A stretch of 64,000 nt of DNA from Bactrocera neohumeralis (GCF_024586455.1 NC_065923.1:4901501-4965500); one strand, 5' to 3'; shown: positions 1-15,062, numbered from the stretch's first letter. Notes: a model not told the origin generated them from the letters alone. Numbers and translations are program-made.

Positions 1-3000
1 GAAACTTGCACACATTTCAATTTACCAATTAAAGTCTATTATCTCATAATTTAAAAGAAATTAAATTTACCAAGCATAGAATTTGTCAGCGTGACAAAAA
101 AGAAATTATTTAGCTAAAAAGTGTAATATATTTTTGCCTCCCATGTATTTTTACCGTTTCCTGTGCAAAATTACGTAAAAGTTTTGTGTGAATATTGCCA
201 AAAACTGGCCACTTGTTTGTTCAACAATAACTTGGCATCAAGTCAAAAATTTTAAGCAAAAGGCGCGTTCTGCAGTTGCACCTACATGAATCTGCGTGCG
301 TACATATGTCTGTATGTGTTCAACGAGTTTTTGCCATCATAATATATTTAATTTATTTCAAAAGAAGAAAATGATAGACTAAAATTCATTTTGAAACTTA
401 AATGACGTGGTAAATGTAAGAAAATCTGGGAACTTTTACACGATATTTATCCCGAACAGCTTACACACGACCGGGCAGCCTACGAACCTACACATACTTA
501 CATACGTACTTATGTACATACTTACATATGTATGTACGTATAGAGCAGCGGCACCAGTGCATCTAAGATGCATGCATATGTATGTATTTCATTACGTGTT
601 GTCAGGCGAAGAATGCAAAGAGAATTTATTAAGAAATTGTTGGATTTCCTAATGATATGTGCAAAACTTTTATTATTATGCTTTTCTGTACTAAACCACC
701 ATACACCAAGCCTTTTATTCATTTAATTGGGCCGAAATAAATAATTCTCACACCAACAATACTAATTTTCTATTGCCTCGCTAAGAATTTTATGTTATGT
801 GATTTAGTCTGTGTAACCTTTTGAAAGGGACCTTGAAAGAATATGTACATATTTATGTATGTCTGTACATAAACTACTTATGTACGCAGATTTTATGTTA
901 ACTTTTTAAATATGAGTATATTCATATTAATGTATGTATATACTTACAAAATTGGCATATGCACATGTGTATGTATGTTTGTATTTTACCTCAGAAAAAT
1001 ATCTTAACTCCAATATACATATGTACGAGCTTAAGTCATAACTCATTAGGGAAAAATATAAAGTATTATATTCAAAAATATATGTACATACATACATACA
1101 TATGTTTAATCATACAAAATGTTCAAACGGGAAACTAATTTACTGAAACAAAATAAAAAGTACGAGCTGTTGATTACGATTAAAAATCAATTACTCAACA
1201 ATGTTCAAGTAATTCATGACCAGACACAAGTAGAAAAAGTTTTCAACCAAACAGTAGTCTCTGCCCAATTGGTTAAGCAGGACCAAACATTGTATGTACA
1301 TATGTATGTACATACTATGTACTATGTATGTAGATGTATATGTACATATACACTAATTTACTACAATTATTTGTTGTACTAAGAATTTTATTTAATACAC
1401 AAGTCAACATGATTTTAGTTATTTGTTCTGCTTAAAGGATTAACTGACTAAGAACAAATATTAATATTCTTAAACAAATATAATATGAAAAATTCCCAAA
1501 AAATTAAAGATAAAAACATTCTTAAAATAATAAAACTATCTTGGTACAATAAATTGTATTTTAGCTTTTTTCACGGTATTATTATACTGACACAACTTGT
1601 AGCGCGGAGTATAATTGTTTTGTTCATCAACACTAAAACTATTCAGGTTAGATATAAAATCTTAAATGTGAAAATTTTCATAATGACGCCATATATTGGA
1701 CTAAATGGTATTACCAGGAAAAACGAAAATAACAATGCCAATACTACTGATCAAAATTAATAAAAAAACCGTGAATACAAGTATAACGAAATATTCATAA
1801 TTTCGACAATTGCATTTTATTTCGTTGCAAAACTGTTTTAACTTGATCGTCAACTTGCCCCAAGGCTTGAATAGAAAAATTGATATCTAGACTGCGTTCA
1901 AGTTCTAAAAGTGAGTGTATTACAACTAAAAAACAATTTCTTGATCGTGTAGCGCCCGGGTAAGAGCGGGGTCTAAGTAAACTGTTTTGAACCAAAACTG
2001 AGGGCCTAAAAATGGATTCACAATTCAAAAATTGCTTTTACATCCACAATTTGGTTGCACCCGACCTCAGCTCCTCCTTAACTGTTTTTTCTATGATAGC
2101 TGTGTAAGCCACAAATCTACATTTAATTTATATTAGAACGTCGCTTTTGTAGAAAAATTCAAAACGAATCGGCCGACACTTTTTGACACATAACATACCA
2201 TACATGCATATACAATATGTACATATGTACATATGTATGTATGTATGTATGGAATTTGTGAATACACTGATGATGATAAACGTATTTATTACTCAATACA
2301 TTCTCATTTATTTATGTATGGATGTGCTTTTTGAACACACAGTGACAGCAACAAAAACAAGGCAGTGAAATGAAAAAAAGTAGGAAAAATACTATATCTG
2401 AAAACGAAAGCCCGAAACAACAATAAAAATAGCTCAGCACCATTCTGCTTAGATGAAAATGAAATGAAAACACATTCAGACTCTTATACTATAGTCGTGT
2501 TGAGATACTTATGTACATACATACATACATATGTGTGTATTTTATAGATATACGTGCGCTGGATCCAAATATAAACTTTGTGGGGGAGATCATGTGACTT
2601 GACTCCGGACAGGCTGGCTAGATGGTTCGCTTCTGTAAGAAGTTACTGTGGGTAAATGAGCGAAAAGTGACTAACGTGAAGATACAAATTTCTTACAAGG
2701 AAAAATTCACACATTCATACAAGCATATGTTTCCTTTAGTAAATTTACATATGTACATGCAAATTATAAATATGTATATACATAAGTATGTACTCATGAA
2801 TCCACGCTAACTAGAACAACTAGACATCTTCTATCCCCCGGATTTTTGGTGACACGATGTCGTGAAGAAGCTAAAACTTATGTAAATCTCTCCCAGCATT
2901 GGAAATTACCAAAAGTAATGATTCACTGAAGAAAATCGGGCTTACAATTCACTATTTAGACAATCACTGTTTTAACAGGCAAAAGTTAAAGGTAGCATGT

Positions 3001-5190
3001 TGCATAATCTTGACCATACACAATCGAATAAGGGTCTAAAATATTACAAGGGATACGGATATAGGCTCAAAACACAAACATACATACATATGTACATACA
3101 TAAATATCTACTTATAATATTTTCTTGAATCCATTTACATACATATGTACATACATACATAACTGCCTTTAAAAGTATCTATAATTATTTTGTTGTATTT
3201 TTAGCAGATTTTAGGTACTTATACTAAAATTATTTGTTTATATATGTACATATGTATAAATGTCTGTACTTACATATGTGGAATTACTTACATACATACA
3301 TACTTAGGTATTACAATATAATAAGTGAAAGAAACAACATATGCCAATTATTTATTTTTCTCATACGCACGATTGTACTATTATTAACCTAACAGACTAT
3401 TATTGATTATTGCACGAACCATCTGTTACTATTCCTTAAAGAAATAGTTATACATATGGAAGCCCTGACTTATCTGTGTTCCATCAATATATACATATGT
3501 ATGTATGTACATATGTACATATGTATGTAAGAAAGATATAATAAATCGTATTAAAATGTATACTTAGATATAAACGGTATACAAGCAGTTATCGTCAAGA
3601 GTAAGGTAGGTTAGGTTAAACTAGGCCAAACAGTACGGTATCCGAACAAGGTGATGACATCACAGATGAAAAGGATTCAATTGAGGAATTACATGTATGT
3701 ACATACATACATACGTACTTATGTATTTGATTTTCCACCTTTTCTAATAACGTTTTACAACAAACGAAGTCTTTATGAAATTTTTTATAATTATATACAT
3801 ACATACATACTTATGTACATTCATTTATACTTGTGATCATACGTAAGTATATTACTACATATGTATGTATGTACATACATATATTATATTGCTTATTTGG
3901 CATCGTTTCAATTTTTTAGGGACAAATAAAAACATGCAAAAGACTTCAAGTTCAAGAATTTCAGATGTCAACTAGAAAGTGAAATATTTATGTATGTACA
4001 TACTTATGTATGTACATATGAATGTATGTATACACATACAATATTTTTGCATGTTTAATCTATACATTTTCATTTATGTACATACATACATATGTATGTA
4101 TGTATACGCATACACATGAATTGTATAACATCTTGGCTGTTGTTTTCCACAATTTGGAAAAAATAAAAATTTCAAGTTCAAGATTCTACATTGAAGTATG
4201 TGCATACATACATACATACATATGTACATACATGTCAACAATTATAGCATAAATGGTATTTAATTATGTATTATACTATTTTTTTTTTTTTATTTACAAA
4301 AATTTAACTGATTTACAACAAGCGAAATCCTTAAGCAATAAGTGCGGAAACGAAAAGTCTTCGAATTATAATTAAAAATAAAAAAACTTGTTAGGATTCC
4401 ATAATTTTAATTAATAATATTTGTATTTACTTATATTTACTAACAAAGTAATTTCTCTGGAAAGAGTGAAGAACTTTAGTTTAAACTCATATTGCATACA
4501 TACATAAGTAGTACTCGCCTCAAAAAATACCCTTCCATATATACAATATTTATACATACTTATGTGCATATATGTATGTATATTAACAAAAAGGGGAAAA
4601 TTTAACAGGAGCAGTGGTGTTATACATACATACATATGTACATATTTATTACTTGCACATCAAGAAAAGCTTTAAGGCTCTTCACAATACATACACATAA
4701 CATACATTTATGCATGTATGTATGTATACATATACAGATATTATGCAAGTGAGAACAGACATTCTTACATACAAGTAAGTACATACATATATCTTAAACT
4801 AACAAATCCGAGCAAAGACTTTTATGTGGGAGGCTAAGTTTGTATGTATTTATGTGAATACATACATATGTATATAGTGCATATGCGCTTGCAGCAACAT
4901 GCATACATACGTAGGACCCGTCTATTGGCAGGCGCATTGTGCAAGGCGCGATATTGTTGTGAACTTGGGTATCACATCCCAACAAGCCAAATCGATAACG
5001 TAAAAGCATCATTAAATTATTAAAAAATATGGTTATACTATTGGAAAACCAATTAGAGAGATTCTTTATCATTAAATTACAAATTAGAGACCTCCTCTAA
5101 ATATATTTTTGACTATATTTTTTTCGGATTATTTCGGATTTAATTCATTAAAGGTAGATAAAACGATTTTTTTTTTTTATGATGACGATG
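1..5190. other. Non-coding AT-rich stretch with tetranucleotide runs
   Basis: I see no credible gene here. The short open frames are low-complexity and Tyr/His/Cys-rich because they translate ACATACAT/ATGTATGT runs. These runs recur every few hundred bases (for example near 2220-2250, 3485-3530, 4005-4035, 4080-4105). The stretch around 1930-2090 has higher complexity and may be an old mobile-element remnant, but I cannot assign it. Confidence 0.6.
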
Positions 5191-5206
5191 AGCTGTACGA
5201 GATATA

Positions 5207-5510
5207 CGACGACATCGACATAGTTCAGCGAATTAAAAGACAGCGGCTACGCTGGCTAGGTCATGTTCTCCGAATGGACGAAAACACTCCAGCTCTGAAA
5301 GTATTCGACGCAGTACCCGCCGGGGAAGCAGAGGAAGAGGAAGAGGAAGACCTCCACTCCGTTGGAAGGACCAAGTGGAGAAGGACCTGGCTTCGCTTGG
5401 AATATCCAATTGGCGCCACGTAGCGAAAAGAAGAAACGACTGGCGCGCTGTTGTTAACTCGGCTATAATCGCGTAAGCGGTGTCTACGCCAATTAAGAAG
5501 AAGAAGATAA
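5207..5510 (+). mobile_element. 3' tail of an RTE-like non-LTR retrotransposon
   Basis: The plus strand encodes the typical C-terminal end of a non-LTR ORF2. It reads QRIKRQRLRWLGHVLRMDE, then after a frame change near 5325-5350 it continues with a PPLRWKDQVEKDLASLGISN-type stretch, NWRHVAKRRNDWRAVV and a TAA at 5474-5476. A short 3' tail ends in AAG repeats. The RWLGHV...LRWKDQ...NWR pattern is common at the end of RTE-type polyproteins (family knowledge; the clade is inferred). The reverse-transcriptase core is absent, so this is a 5'-truncated, frameshifted copy. A related copy lies inverted at 38596-38900. Confidence 0.75.
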
Positions 5511-5730
5511 AACGAATGAAAATTAGACTTATGTTTATAGAAAAAAATGTTATATAGAAAAATTCGCGAAAAGAAAATTCGTTATAAGGAGAGCAAAAAA
5601 TACTAAAAACTTAACGAAATCAGTGTTATGGAAATTATTTCGCTATAAGGAAAACTTAGTTGTACAGAAGTTCGTATCAAAGAAATTCGACTGTAGTTTT
5701 ATATGTATATTTGTACAACATCTTAAATAT

Positions 5731-6225
5731 TAGGGGATTCTCTTGCTCTTGCAAGATTGCAGATTGCAAAAATCCTATACCGAAATATACAAGGGCACGA
5801 GAGCACCCATTGCAGAATCTAGTGATATATGAACGGCTGATTCGGTCAATTTATTGTAAATGACTATTGTGCATGACTATTGTGAATTGGCGCACCTTCT
5901 GCATTCATTCTTAACAAAAAAACTGTAACAAATCTTTAGAATTTAAATAGAAATTATAAAATCTATTTAAAATTTACCTTCCTCAACAATTTAACGTCAA
6001 AATATGTATTTTAGTAAAATGACAGCTAGCACAGGGTTTGCAATTATTTTTTTACGTGTCATTGCACGAGAATAAACATGGGTTTTGGTCTGACATACAT
6101 ATGTATTTCACAGCCATTGCAAATAATTTTCTGAGTGTGTTTGTTGTTGTGCCGGTGCACCAAAAAGAAATATCTGCGATTCGTGCACCGTGCAAGGGTT
6201 TTGCAAGAGCAAGAGAATACCCCTA
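5731..6225. mobile_element. MITE with ~24-bp terminal inverted repeats, possibly hAT-derived
   Basis: The left end (5731-5754) begins TAGGGGATTCTCTTGCTCTT and the right end (6201-6225) is its reverse complement with a single extra base (TAGGGGTATTC versus TAGGGGATTC). The element is 495 bp, AT-rich and has no coding capacity. The flanks share a TAAATAT motif, immediately left of the element and three bases beyond its right end, so the target-site duplication is not clean. The TAGGGGT start suggests a hAT-type MITE, but that class is an inference. Confidence 0.7.
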
Positions 6226-6739
6226 TTGTAAATATACGTCGTTAACATATAGGTCCAGAAAGTTTAAACTTTTCAAAATGTGTGAATTTAAAACTCCAAC
6301 TCGTACTTATTAATTTTGTGGTTTAGTTGTTAAAATATAGCTCACTGGGTTATATAGGAGGAGTGCATGTTAAACCTGTATATTACTTACATATATTAAT
6401 ATAGGTATGTATGTATATGTTCTGCCATATACTATAATATATATACATACATTTGTACGTACTTTAATTATTGTGCCGCCTCTCTATGAACCGACTACAT
6501 TTCAGTTATGTATATACATATGTATGTATGTACGTAACAGCTCACGCAATGTACCCTTGCGGCAGAGAATGTCGAGGAACGTCGAGCCCCCAACAAATAG
6601 TTGCATTGCATGGATAAATACGCTAAACAGATATCTATGTATGTACATAAAGCTTTTACATTTTCAAATATTCTTATACATATATATATAAATATATATA
6701 TGTAGGTATATTTGTTTGTATGTATGGAGTTGATCATTG

Positions 6740-7101
6740 CCGCTTGACGTTGTCACGGCTCGCTTGTGTACGCCGATGTGCATAGGTATGAGTTTCGTTT
6801 TTCGTTGCACCGTTATATATTAACGAAGCCGTAAAAATGTGTGAGTGACGCTCCGACGTTAGCTTGAAAGCAGACGAATGTTTGCCGGTGGCAATTGTTG
6901 TTGTTCTTGCAAATTCTCTGGTAACACGATTTGACTAGGCAGAGCGCGAAAGCAACGCTAGCGGGGATATTGTGGGAAAGTGCGCGTTTTCAATTGAACA
7001 AAAACGAATTGAATAAAAAGCTGAAGAAGTGCTACAGTTGCGGATAGCAAAATAATTTTGATCATTGTTAAGTTGGTCGTTGGATACTACGGTTGAAAAA
7101 G
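6740..7101 (+). other. Possible 5' untranslated first exon and promoter region
   Basis: This block is clearly less AT-rich and more complex than its surroundings, and ends in a strong splice donor, AAAAAG|GTGAGC, at 7101/7102. No long frame runs through it. It lies upstream, on the same strand, of the arginine kinase exons at 14899 and 16225, so it could be a first exon of a long ArgK transcript. The exon start is not defined, and the assignment is inference only. Confidence 0.3.
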
Positions 7102-10100
7102 GTGAGCGCTCTTCCCAAATCGTTAAATTTTGTGAAAATATAGGAAGAAAATATAAGAAATTCAAGTGCTTTGATAAACCATGAAGTAAATTAAGCTTTC
7201 ATGCATTTCAAATGTTCAGAGGAAAAATGAAAAGTTTTGGTAGTGTTTATTTCGGAAATGTGAAAATTTGCTTAACGTTTCTACGTTACGCAACACTTCA
7301 AAATTTTCCCTTAATTTTTGGGATATAAATTTTTATGGTTGGATGGTAAATTGTGTTAAAATATTTGGTTAAAACTTGCGAAAAGTTCGCAAATGAGTGT
7401 GAGTCAGCATTTAGTTGTTTTGTGTTTTCATTACTTTTCGCTTTATTTCTACCAAACCGGTTACCGGCATTTTTGGCGTTATTATTTATCATCCTTTGTG
7501 TTTGATGAAGCATTCGTGGTAAAATACTCCATTTTTTATTTCTTTCGTTCAACGAATATAACAAAGTGAAGTGCGCTAAGTTAACTACTCTTTTTGCTTG
7601 CAGTTGAATCCGAAAATGTGACATGAAAATGTTCGTTAAATCTTTTTTTTTTTTTTTTTACTTTCAAATTTTATTTTCATAAATTACTGCTCGTTGGTCA
7701 CGTAGGCGAATTGTACCTTAGGGCTGAGAAAATAATTTGAGTATACATACATACATATGTATATGTATGTACATAAATACATAGCCGAAGTGATCGTGAC
7801 ACTAAATACAAGTAGTTAAATATTTAATTTATTGTGTGTATTTTAAGATCGTTAATTGTAAGTATACAGTTAAAGGTTTAATTGATTTTTGGGATATATG
7901 GTAGTATATAGGGTATTTTTGAAAAGCCATCTATTAATTTGTTTATTCGTATACATACATATGTACGAACGAACTTCTAAAATGTTCGTAGGATATATGT
8001 AAACGTCATTGCTTATGCATACATATGTATATAGGTGTATGTATTATGTTCGTTAATTTTTAAAAGTTACTGACTTCTCATTCACCTGAAAGCCGATAAC
8101 TTGTTTATTATTCTTGATCATATGATGCCAAAATTGAATTGAGTATTGTACAATAACTCGGAACACTTGCGCTGCTTATTCTCCCATCTTTCCTAATTTG
8201 TAAAAAATATCAATTTTAAAACAAACATATACGAGTCAAAGGGAGAGAATTGTTGTAATGAATGGTTTAGATTGCAATTTTTCACGATTACTGTAGATAT
8301 TAAATAAACACAGGATTTCAGCGCACTTGAAATGAAGCAATTATTATAAATATGGTTTATTTTATTTTTTGGCAAAAATAGTTTCTATTGTAGTTTTTTC
8401 TTTTAATTTTCTGTAAAAAATTTTGTCCCTACGAAATATCTATATGTATATGTACATACCTTCCTAAAAATAACTTATTTTTGAAAATTGTGGGGAACTT
8501 CAAGTAATCTCTATTTAACTCTCTATCAAATATACATACATCATTAAAATAAGAGTATAAGGCGGAGCCGTGTCTAATTTTAGATTAGTTGAACAAATAC
8601 ACCATAATCTTTTTATATTAACGCCTCTTCCTGATGAAAATATATACACAGAATTTATATATTATTTTGTTTGATTTATGAAAAGTTAATATTGTCACAT
8701 ATGCATATGAATGTCCATAATTATTACCAGGAATAAAACAATCAATCGAATATACATACATACATATACATACACTGTATATTTTTGTATAAGTAAAATT
8801 TGCTTAAAAACTGAATAACTAGATAAGCAATCGCTGGTGATGTCTTAATCAAAAGCCTTATGTCCACAATTTAATTTTACAAACTAAATATGGCTGTATG
8901 TTCATATGTAGTGTGGTGTGCTTAAACGGTCGTTTGTTCACGTTCATATTTCAATATTTTCAGTACAAACACATACGATCATCCATCAATATACATACAT
9001 ATGTATGTATGTAAATAACAGCCGGCATTCTGGTTAACGTTTACTTGTTCACTTTCCTTTCATTAACTCGCGCTATGAGTAACTACGATAGGCACATAAG
9101 TCCATAGCTACTGTATATAAAGAGCTGTGTACATATTTTAGAAATTACTCACAGTTGAATGAAAAACATTGCAAAGTTTGACAATTGTTCAATTAAGTCT
9201 ATTAAATTTATGTGAATTGTCTGGCCAGCATCACGATCACCATTATTGCCCCTCACTTCCAACTTTTCTTATATTCTGGACATTCGTTAATGATGTTGCT
9301 CATTCAATTGCGACGATCTAACGCGCACAGAAGCTGAAAAATATCCAGTGCAATTTTTTTTGTTTATAACTAGAAATCGAGAAATTATTTTACGAGCGTT
9401 TTATAAGGGGAAAAAATTGGACATATGTATGTAGATTTGTAGTTATAAGCATAGGTATAAAAACGAAGAAAGTAATCATATCATATAACGTTTTACTTAA
9501 ATACTATGTAGTGTTTGCCACAATGAAATGCAAAAATCCATACAAGTTTCCATTTAAAAGTTGTTCCTTTAATTATACTAAAAACAAAAAGAATCCCATT
9601 GAATCCAATCAGAGCCACAACAAAGTAAATGTCAGTGCACACATTCTTATACACATAGATGTATAAATTAAAGTAGTAGATGTTTGCGTAATCAACATTT
9701 AACCCGGATAGTACAAAGAAATCGAGGGGGGGGTGCAGGCAACTTTTTAACTTTCTATGTACGTATGTTTATCTGTAAATATGTGTGCAAATACAGATGT
9801 TGTGAAACTGCAGTTAATGTAAATAAAAGTGATATATGTTTGTAGGTAGTGCATATTATATAACCGTACTTAGGTTATGCAACGTTGACCCAGTTGGCGT
9901 TAGTTAAAAGCACGAAAGTTGAGCTTCCGTTACAGGGGAAATGAGGCTGGAAGCTTTTAACAGCAATGCTACGATTAACAGTGAAATGTTAATTTCTCCA
10001 TACTCGACAGCAGTGAATTTTCTTTTTTTTTACAGGGAATTCAATTTTAACAGCTGATTTACCTTTTAATACCTTTTAAATAGATACATACATATGTATG

Positions 10101-13100
10101 TGTAGTGCATACTATATACATTATATAGTAAGTGGAATTGCATTAGAGAGATTTTTTTTACATTTTAATTATTTAACTTTTTCAAATTATTGTTATTCCT
10201 ATTTCTTAACATTTATTAATCATTTTAATTTATAATTTGATTGTGATGAAGTATTTAATAAAATGAAAGTCACAGGTAGAGAAAGATTACACTTCAATAT
10301 GTATTCTAAATATATGTATATACATTAGTGCAATTTCTCAATCTTTATTAATTCTTCTGTACCCTTGAATTTGTTGTACACTTATGTATATAAAAAATTG
10401 TAGATATGTTGCATACATAGAATATGCTATGTACATATGTATATGTACATATGCACATACATACACATATGTACATATCTACATGCAACCCCTTTTTAAA
10501 TTGGGGAACTTTATATGAGATAATGACATGCTTTATTGCTGCTCCAGACAATCTTAAATTGCCAACATCCGTTTTTTTTGTTATGTATGACTAAAGCGAG
10601 TTTTTTTAAGAAAAATACATCAATACATATATATTCAGACGAAGGAAAAAATTATTCAGCGTTTGCAAATAGAATTTGTTTTATCGCTTTACTTCAAGCA
10701 GGATCAAAAAAACTTCTAAAAAAATTAGATTTATTAAAATCGTATTTGTAGGTGAATGAGTAACAATAAATTCTCTAAAAAAATTTAACTTATCTTAATA
10801 AGATACTATACACCTTTATTTATATTATTTTTTAATATCATTTCCTCATGAGCTCCGTTGGTACACCGTAGACCTTTCAATGCTGACAATTATTATTAAA
10901 ATTAAGAAGCTCTTGAAAGCTATCAATTTATTCGCACTAAACAATTTTACTAAATTCATGTGTATGTATGTATATACAAAGATACAACTTGATTATTGCT
11001 CTAACTTTTATTTGACATATTTATTTCACTAATTATTCACTTAGCAATCGTGTGGGTACATACATACATACATATATTTGACTATACATATTCGTACCGG
11101 TGTGTGTATGCTGGGCGACACTTTTAAGTGCACTCTTGAAAGTTACTTATCAAATAACAGGCGAAAAAAATTAGTGGGTGATTCAGATGTCAAGCAAAAA
11201 TTCATATCTACTCAGATAACTTTTACGATTGAGTTTATAATTAAATCTGTACAATTCGAAATGAGCAAACACACCTTTACCTTTTCACCAGCATTCGTTG
11301 TTAATAAAGCGGTCGCGTAACAACGTTTATAATAGTCGGCGGTTAATTAATTTAGTACATATGAACCTGTTGTTGACTCTGAAGTATTTTAAACATTACT
11401 GATTTGTTTTAATCATTATTTTCAAATGTGTTGAACCTAAGTAATGTAAAATTTGAAAGAACAGTTGTGAAAGAAACAAAAACAGTTTTTAATGAATATT
11501 TAATTCGGATGTTAATCAATAATTTGTAAAATGTGATATAAATTAATGTTCATATACAGCTACACACATTTATAGATCATACCAATAACCTTGACTGGTT
11601 TAAACATTTCCAGTTATTTTAATTTTTGACGTGCGTTTTCAATATTATTTCTCACAGTTGACTGCACTTGGAATTTACATTAGGGATGTAAAGTATAAAA
11701 TAACGAACTGATAACATACATAGTTTCAATTACAGGAAGGATATTGAAAACTGATCACGATTTTTAAATATGATTAGAGTGCAAGTCTTTGCGTGGTAAT
11801 TTTTGAAATATACCGACATATGTTTTTACTTTAAAAGTTGATTTGATATCTATATCTTAAGGAAATTCTATATTAAAAAAAAATATGTATGTAAATACTC
11901 TATATTGCATGTTCTTTTACTTTTCGGAAAATACCTCTTGTTTACGTCTGACTCCAAGAGCTGATGCACTTAACTCGTTGTTATCGTTTTTGTAAATTTT
12001 CCAACAATCAAGATGTTGGACATTAATTAAACACAAGTGAAAATGTGTACATATGTATGTATGTATGTATGTATGTGCTTACGTGAGTCCATTTATATGC
12101 ACATTTTAATTATTATCACACTAACATTTCCCACTGCTTGTGAAGACGGCCAAAGCAAAAATTTCCGTACCTTATCAGCATTTAGTTTCTATTGCCGCTG
12201 ATAGCAATTATATTTCTTTATCAAATTCCATTATATTATTTTACTTCACCTATTTGTGGGACTTATTTAGATAGCCGAATTAGCAAATTCAATGAATGCA
12301 AATTTCACCTGTATGTGTGTGAAAAAAACCGCAAGCGCGAATATTAGCAAACATAAAAAAATAGTTTGAGTAAAGACATTTACACCTGCTTACCTGTAAA
12401 TGTTAATTAGCGTATATTATATTGAGATTTCCACCATGCACATCCTAAGCGTTTCGTTAAGGCTATATTAACATTTTTAATCCAAATGAATTTTGCAGTA
12501 CTTATTATATGTACCCGAAAATGTACAATAATTTCCTGTAATGTGATCAGGAGGAAAGAACAATTGGCAAGGATAGTCGTACAATAGTTCATTACTGTTA
12601 ATGAAAAGTTTCAAAGTCAGGGATTTAGAGCGAAATACTGGAGTATACATATATTCTTGGCTGCAGAGAGAACCCCGGGGCCTGGCCATGATTATAGAGA
12701 ATGATTGGAAAAAATATATGCAAAACATTTTTCAATAATATTCTCCTCTGAGAATTCCGGGTCCGGGATGAATTGTCCCCTCTCTTCTGATCTGAATATA
12801 TCTCATATAGGATCAGGGATGGAATGGGACTTAACGATAAAAATAGGTATTGCATTTAAATAATTTATGAAATCACAAATGATTATTTTAGCGTTGCATT
12901 CATTTCATATGACAACATAATTAATGGTGATTTTATAAGACGGTCAAATTTTATTGTAAGTCAACTTAGAATTACCATTTTAATACCAAACGCTATAATA
13001 ATATTCATTAGTATGTTGTATGTCAATGTAATTACATACATATCTATTCGAGCACGTTTACGTTATGGCAATACAAACTATAATTATGGGCTTGTCGGGA

Positions 13101-14898
13101 GTATTAAATCTTAGAATGAGCACATTCTTTCACACCTTTTGAATGCGCAAGCGTCAACATATGCAACACTATTTAACTAAATGATTGTCGTAGAAATATT
13201 ACTAAAAATTTACTAAACACTTAACGTGCAATTGAAAAATATTATTACATTGTTCCATTGATTTCATAAAATCACAATTTTATGCATTCAATTGCCATTA
13301 TGTGAACAACAATATCCTTTTCCATCCCCCGCCGAAAAATGCACACACACATATACACGTGTGTACCAATTCGCTCTCCAATCTCTCCGGTTACTCTTCA
13401 TTCAGCTTTTAGTCAAATAGCTGACATGCATGCATCGTCTGCCTGTTGAACAACAACAACATACTTCTGCTGCCGTTAACCACAAAATATCCACCGTTCA
13501 CCGGGTAGAAGTGCCATTTAAAAAGTCCACCTCTGCATAGCTGATTCCTGAATCTAAAATTTAGTTCCTTTAAAATTTCCGATTGCGTTCGTTTGTTGTC
13601 GGCAAATCACTAGGTAGCTAGCGGTCAGCTTCTCGCGTACGCTTGCAAAGCTACCAAATCAAATTACCAAAATCATAGCTGTACACAGGATAACTGAAGT
13701 ATACTTTTGGGCGCGGCGGCCACAAATAAACGAATTTTTCATTAAGCGACGACGTTTAGCTTAGTACGAACGCGAACGTGTAGTTTTTTGTAATAAAAAT
13801 AGTTTTGTCTAAAATATTTGTACATTTCAAATTACAATCAAATGTATTAAATGCGTTTTGAAAAAAGTTTCCCATAGAAAAAATAGAAATATAAAAAATA
13901 GATTAACTTACATTGTACAGCGTGGAAAACGTGCAAGCTCCAAAGAAATTCTGTTGAGCATATGACGGTTAAATTAACTTGCTCGTATTGCTAAACAACT
14001 GGTGAAAAAATACCATATTTAATTAACAAACATCAAAAATCAACAAATACGCACAAACTTTGTGAAATCAAAATCTTGTGGAAGAAATTTCGAGGAATTT
14101 TAAGAATTTTACAAAGTTAATACGATTTTTAATGAATATCTAAGTCAGACGTCCTTTTGCCAATAAGCAACGAAATCAAAGACACTTAAAATAAAATAAC
14201 TTCTTTTACACAATATAATATATACTAAAACTCCACAACTAACCCACCATCATCTCACAAGCAAGTAACTAAAAGGAGTCGACAAGTGGAAAGTAGAAAA
14301 TCAGCTATAGAAATTTCAATCAACAACGACAATTGCGAAAATTAAAAAATTGTGTACACATATACATACATACATATTTACTTCAAAGGGGTTACACCTT
14401 TTTTTGGTCTAATGAAATCATTTATTTAGTTTCAAGCGTTAGTATGCAAACTTAAGCAATAGTTAAAGTAAAACGAATTCTCTTAACAAATTTTTATGTA
14501 CAAAATATACATACATACACATATACGAAGTATATCAAAACTACATAAAGTAGATAAGTATAATCAAACGCCCACTTTGTAAGTTTTTGAGCAAATTACT
14601 AACCTCAAAATAACGCTGATATACCAACATTTTGCATTTTGGACCAAAGTGAATCATATTGAAACAAACGAAAACTGTGTGATTTAACATTAAGATAAAG
14701 GCCCTTCAAAAGTAGAGTAGGAGGGAGGAAAAACAAGTACCCAGTATTGTAGGATATTTATTGAATTCTGCACGTCAAAAATTAAGGATTATCTATACGC
14801 GTAGAGTCGAAGTAGAGAAGATATAGAAAAACAAATAGACGAAAAATCCCACTGCTGTACAAAGTATTAACAAATCAAACAAAAAGACAGTCTGCGAT
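7102..14898. other. Intergenic or long first-intron sequence
   Basis: No gene, tRNA or recognisable transposon is seen. The stretch is AT-rich, with scattered ACATACATATGTATGT blocks (for example 7745-7770, 8996-9012, 12050-12075). The part from about 13340 to 13780 is more GC-rich (ACGCGAACG-type sequence near 13765) and may hold a promoter or a 5' UTR exon of the arginine kinase long form. That is a guess from composition. Confidence 0.45.
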
Positions 14899-15062
14899 AT
14901 GGGTGGTTGTGCTTCAAAAGATAAAAAGGACACAGTGGTCGACGGGGATGCGGCTGCCGCAGACAAGGCGGGCACCGCCGAAAATGTAGAGGACGGTGCA
15001 ACTAACACAACTGCAGACCCTTCGGCCACTACTGCGAATGGCGACGCGATCAACAACGAAGG
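14899..15062 (+). CDS. ArgK: Arginine kinase alternative N-terminal exon, myristoylation type
   Basis: The exon opens with MGGCASKDKK, a textbook N-myristoylation start: Gly2, Ser6 and Lys7, with Cys4 available for palmitoylation. It continues as an Ala/Asp/Thr-rich hydrophilic linker of 54 complete codons. It ends GG at 15062 before a GTGTGT donor (phase 2). Joined to the acceptor at 16224/16225 it reads on without a break as ...NNEG-KLNI-MVDAAV, giving a 415-residue arginine kinase. The inference is a membrane-anchored isoform. Several ArgK isoforms with different N-termini are known in Drosophila; I rely on memory for that. Reading on past the donor meets a stop at 15094, so the exon needs splicing. 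Confidence 0.8.
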
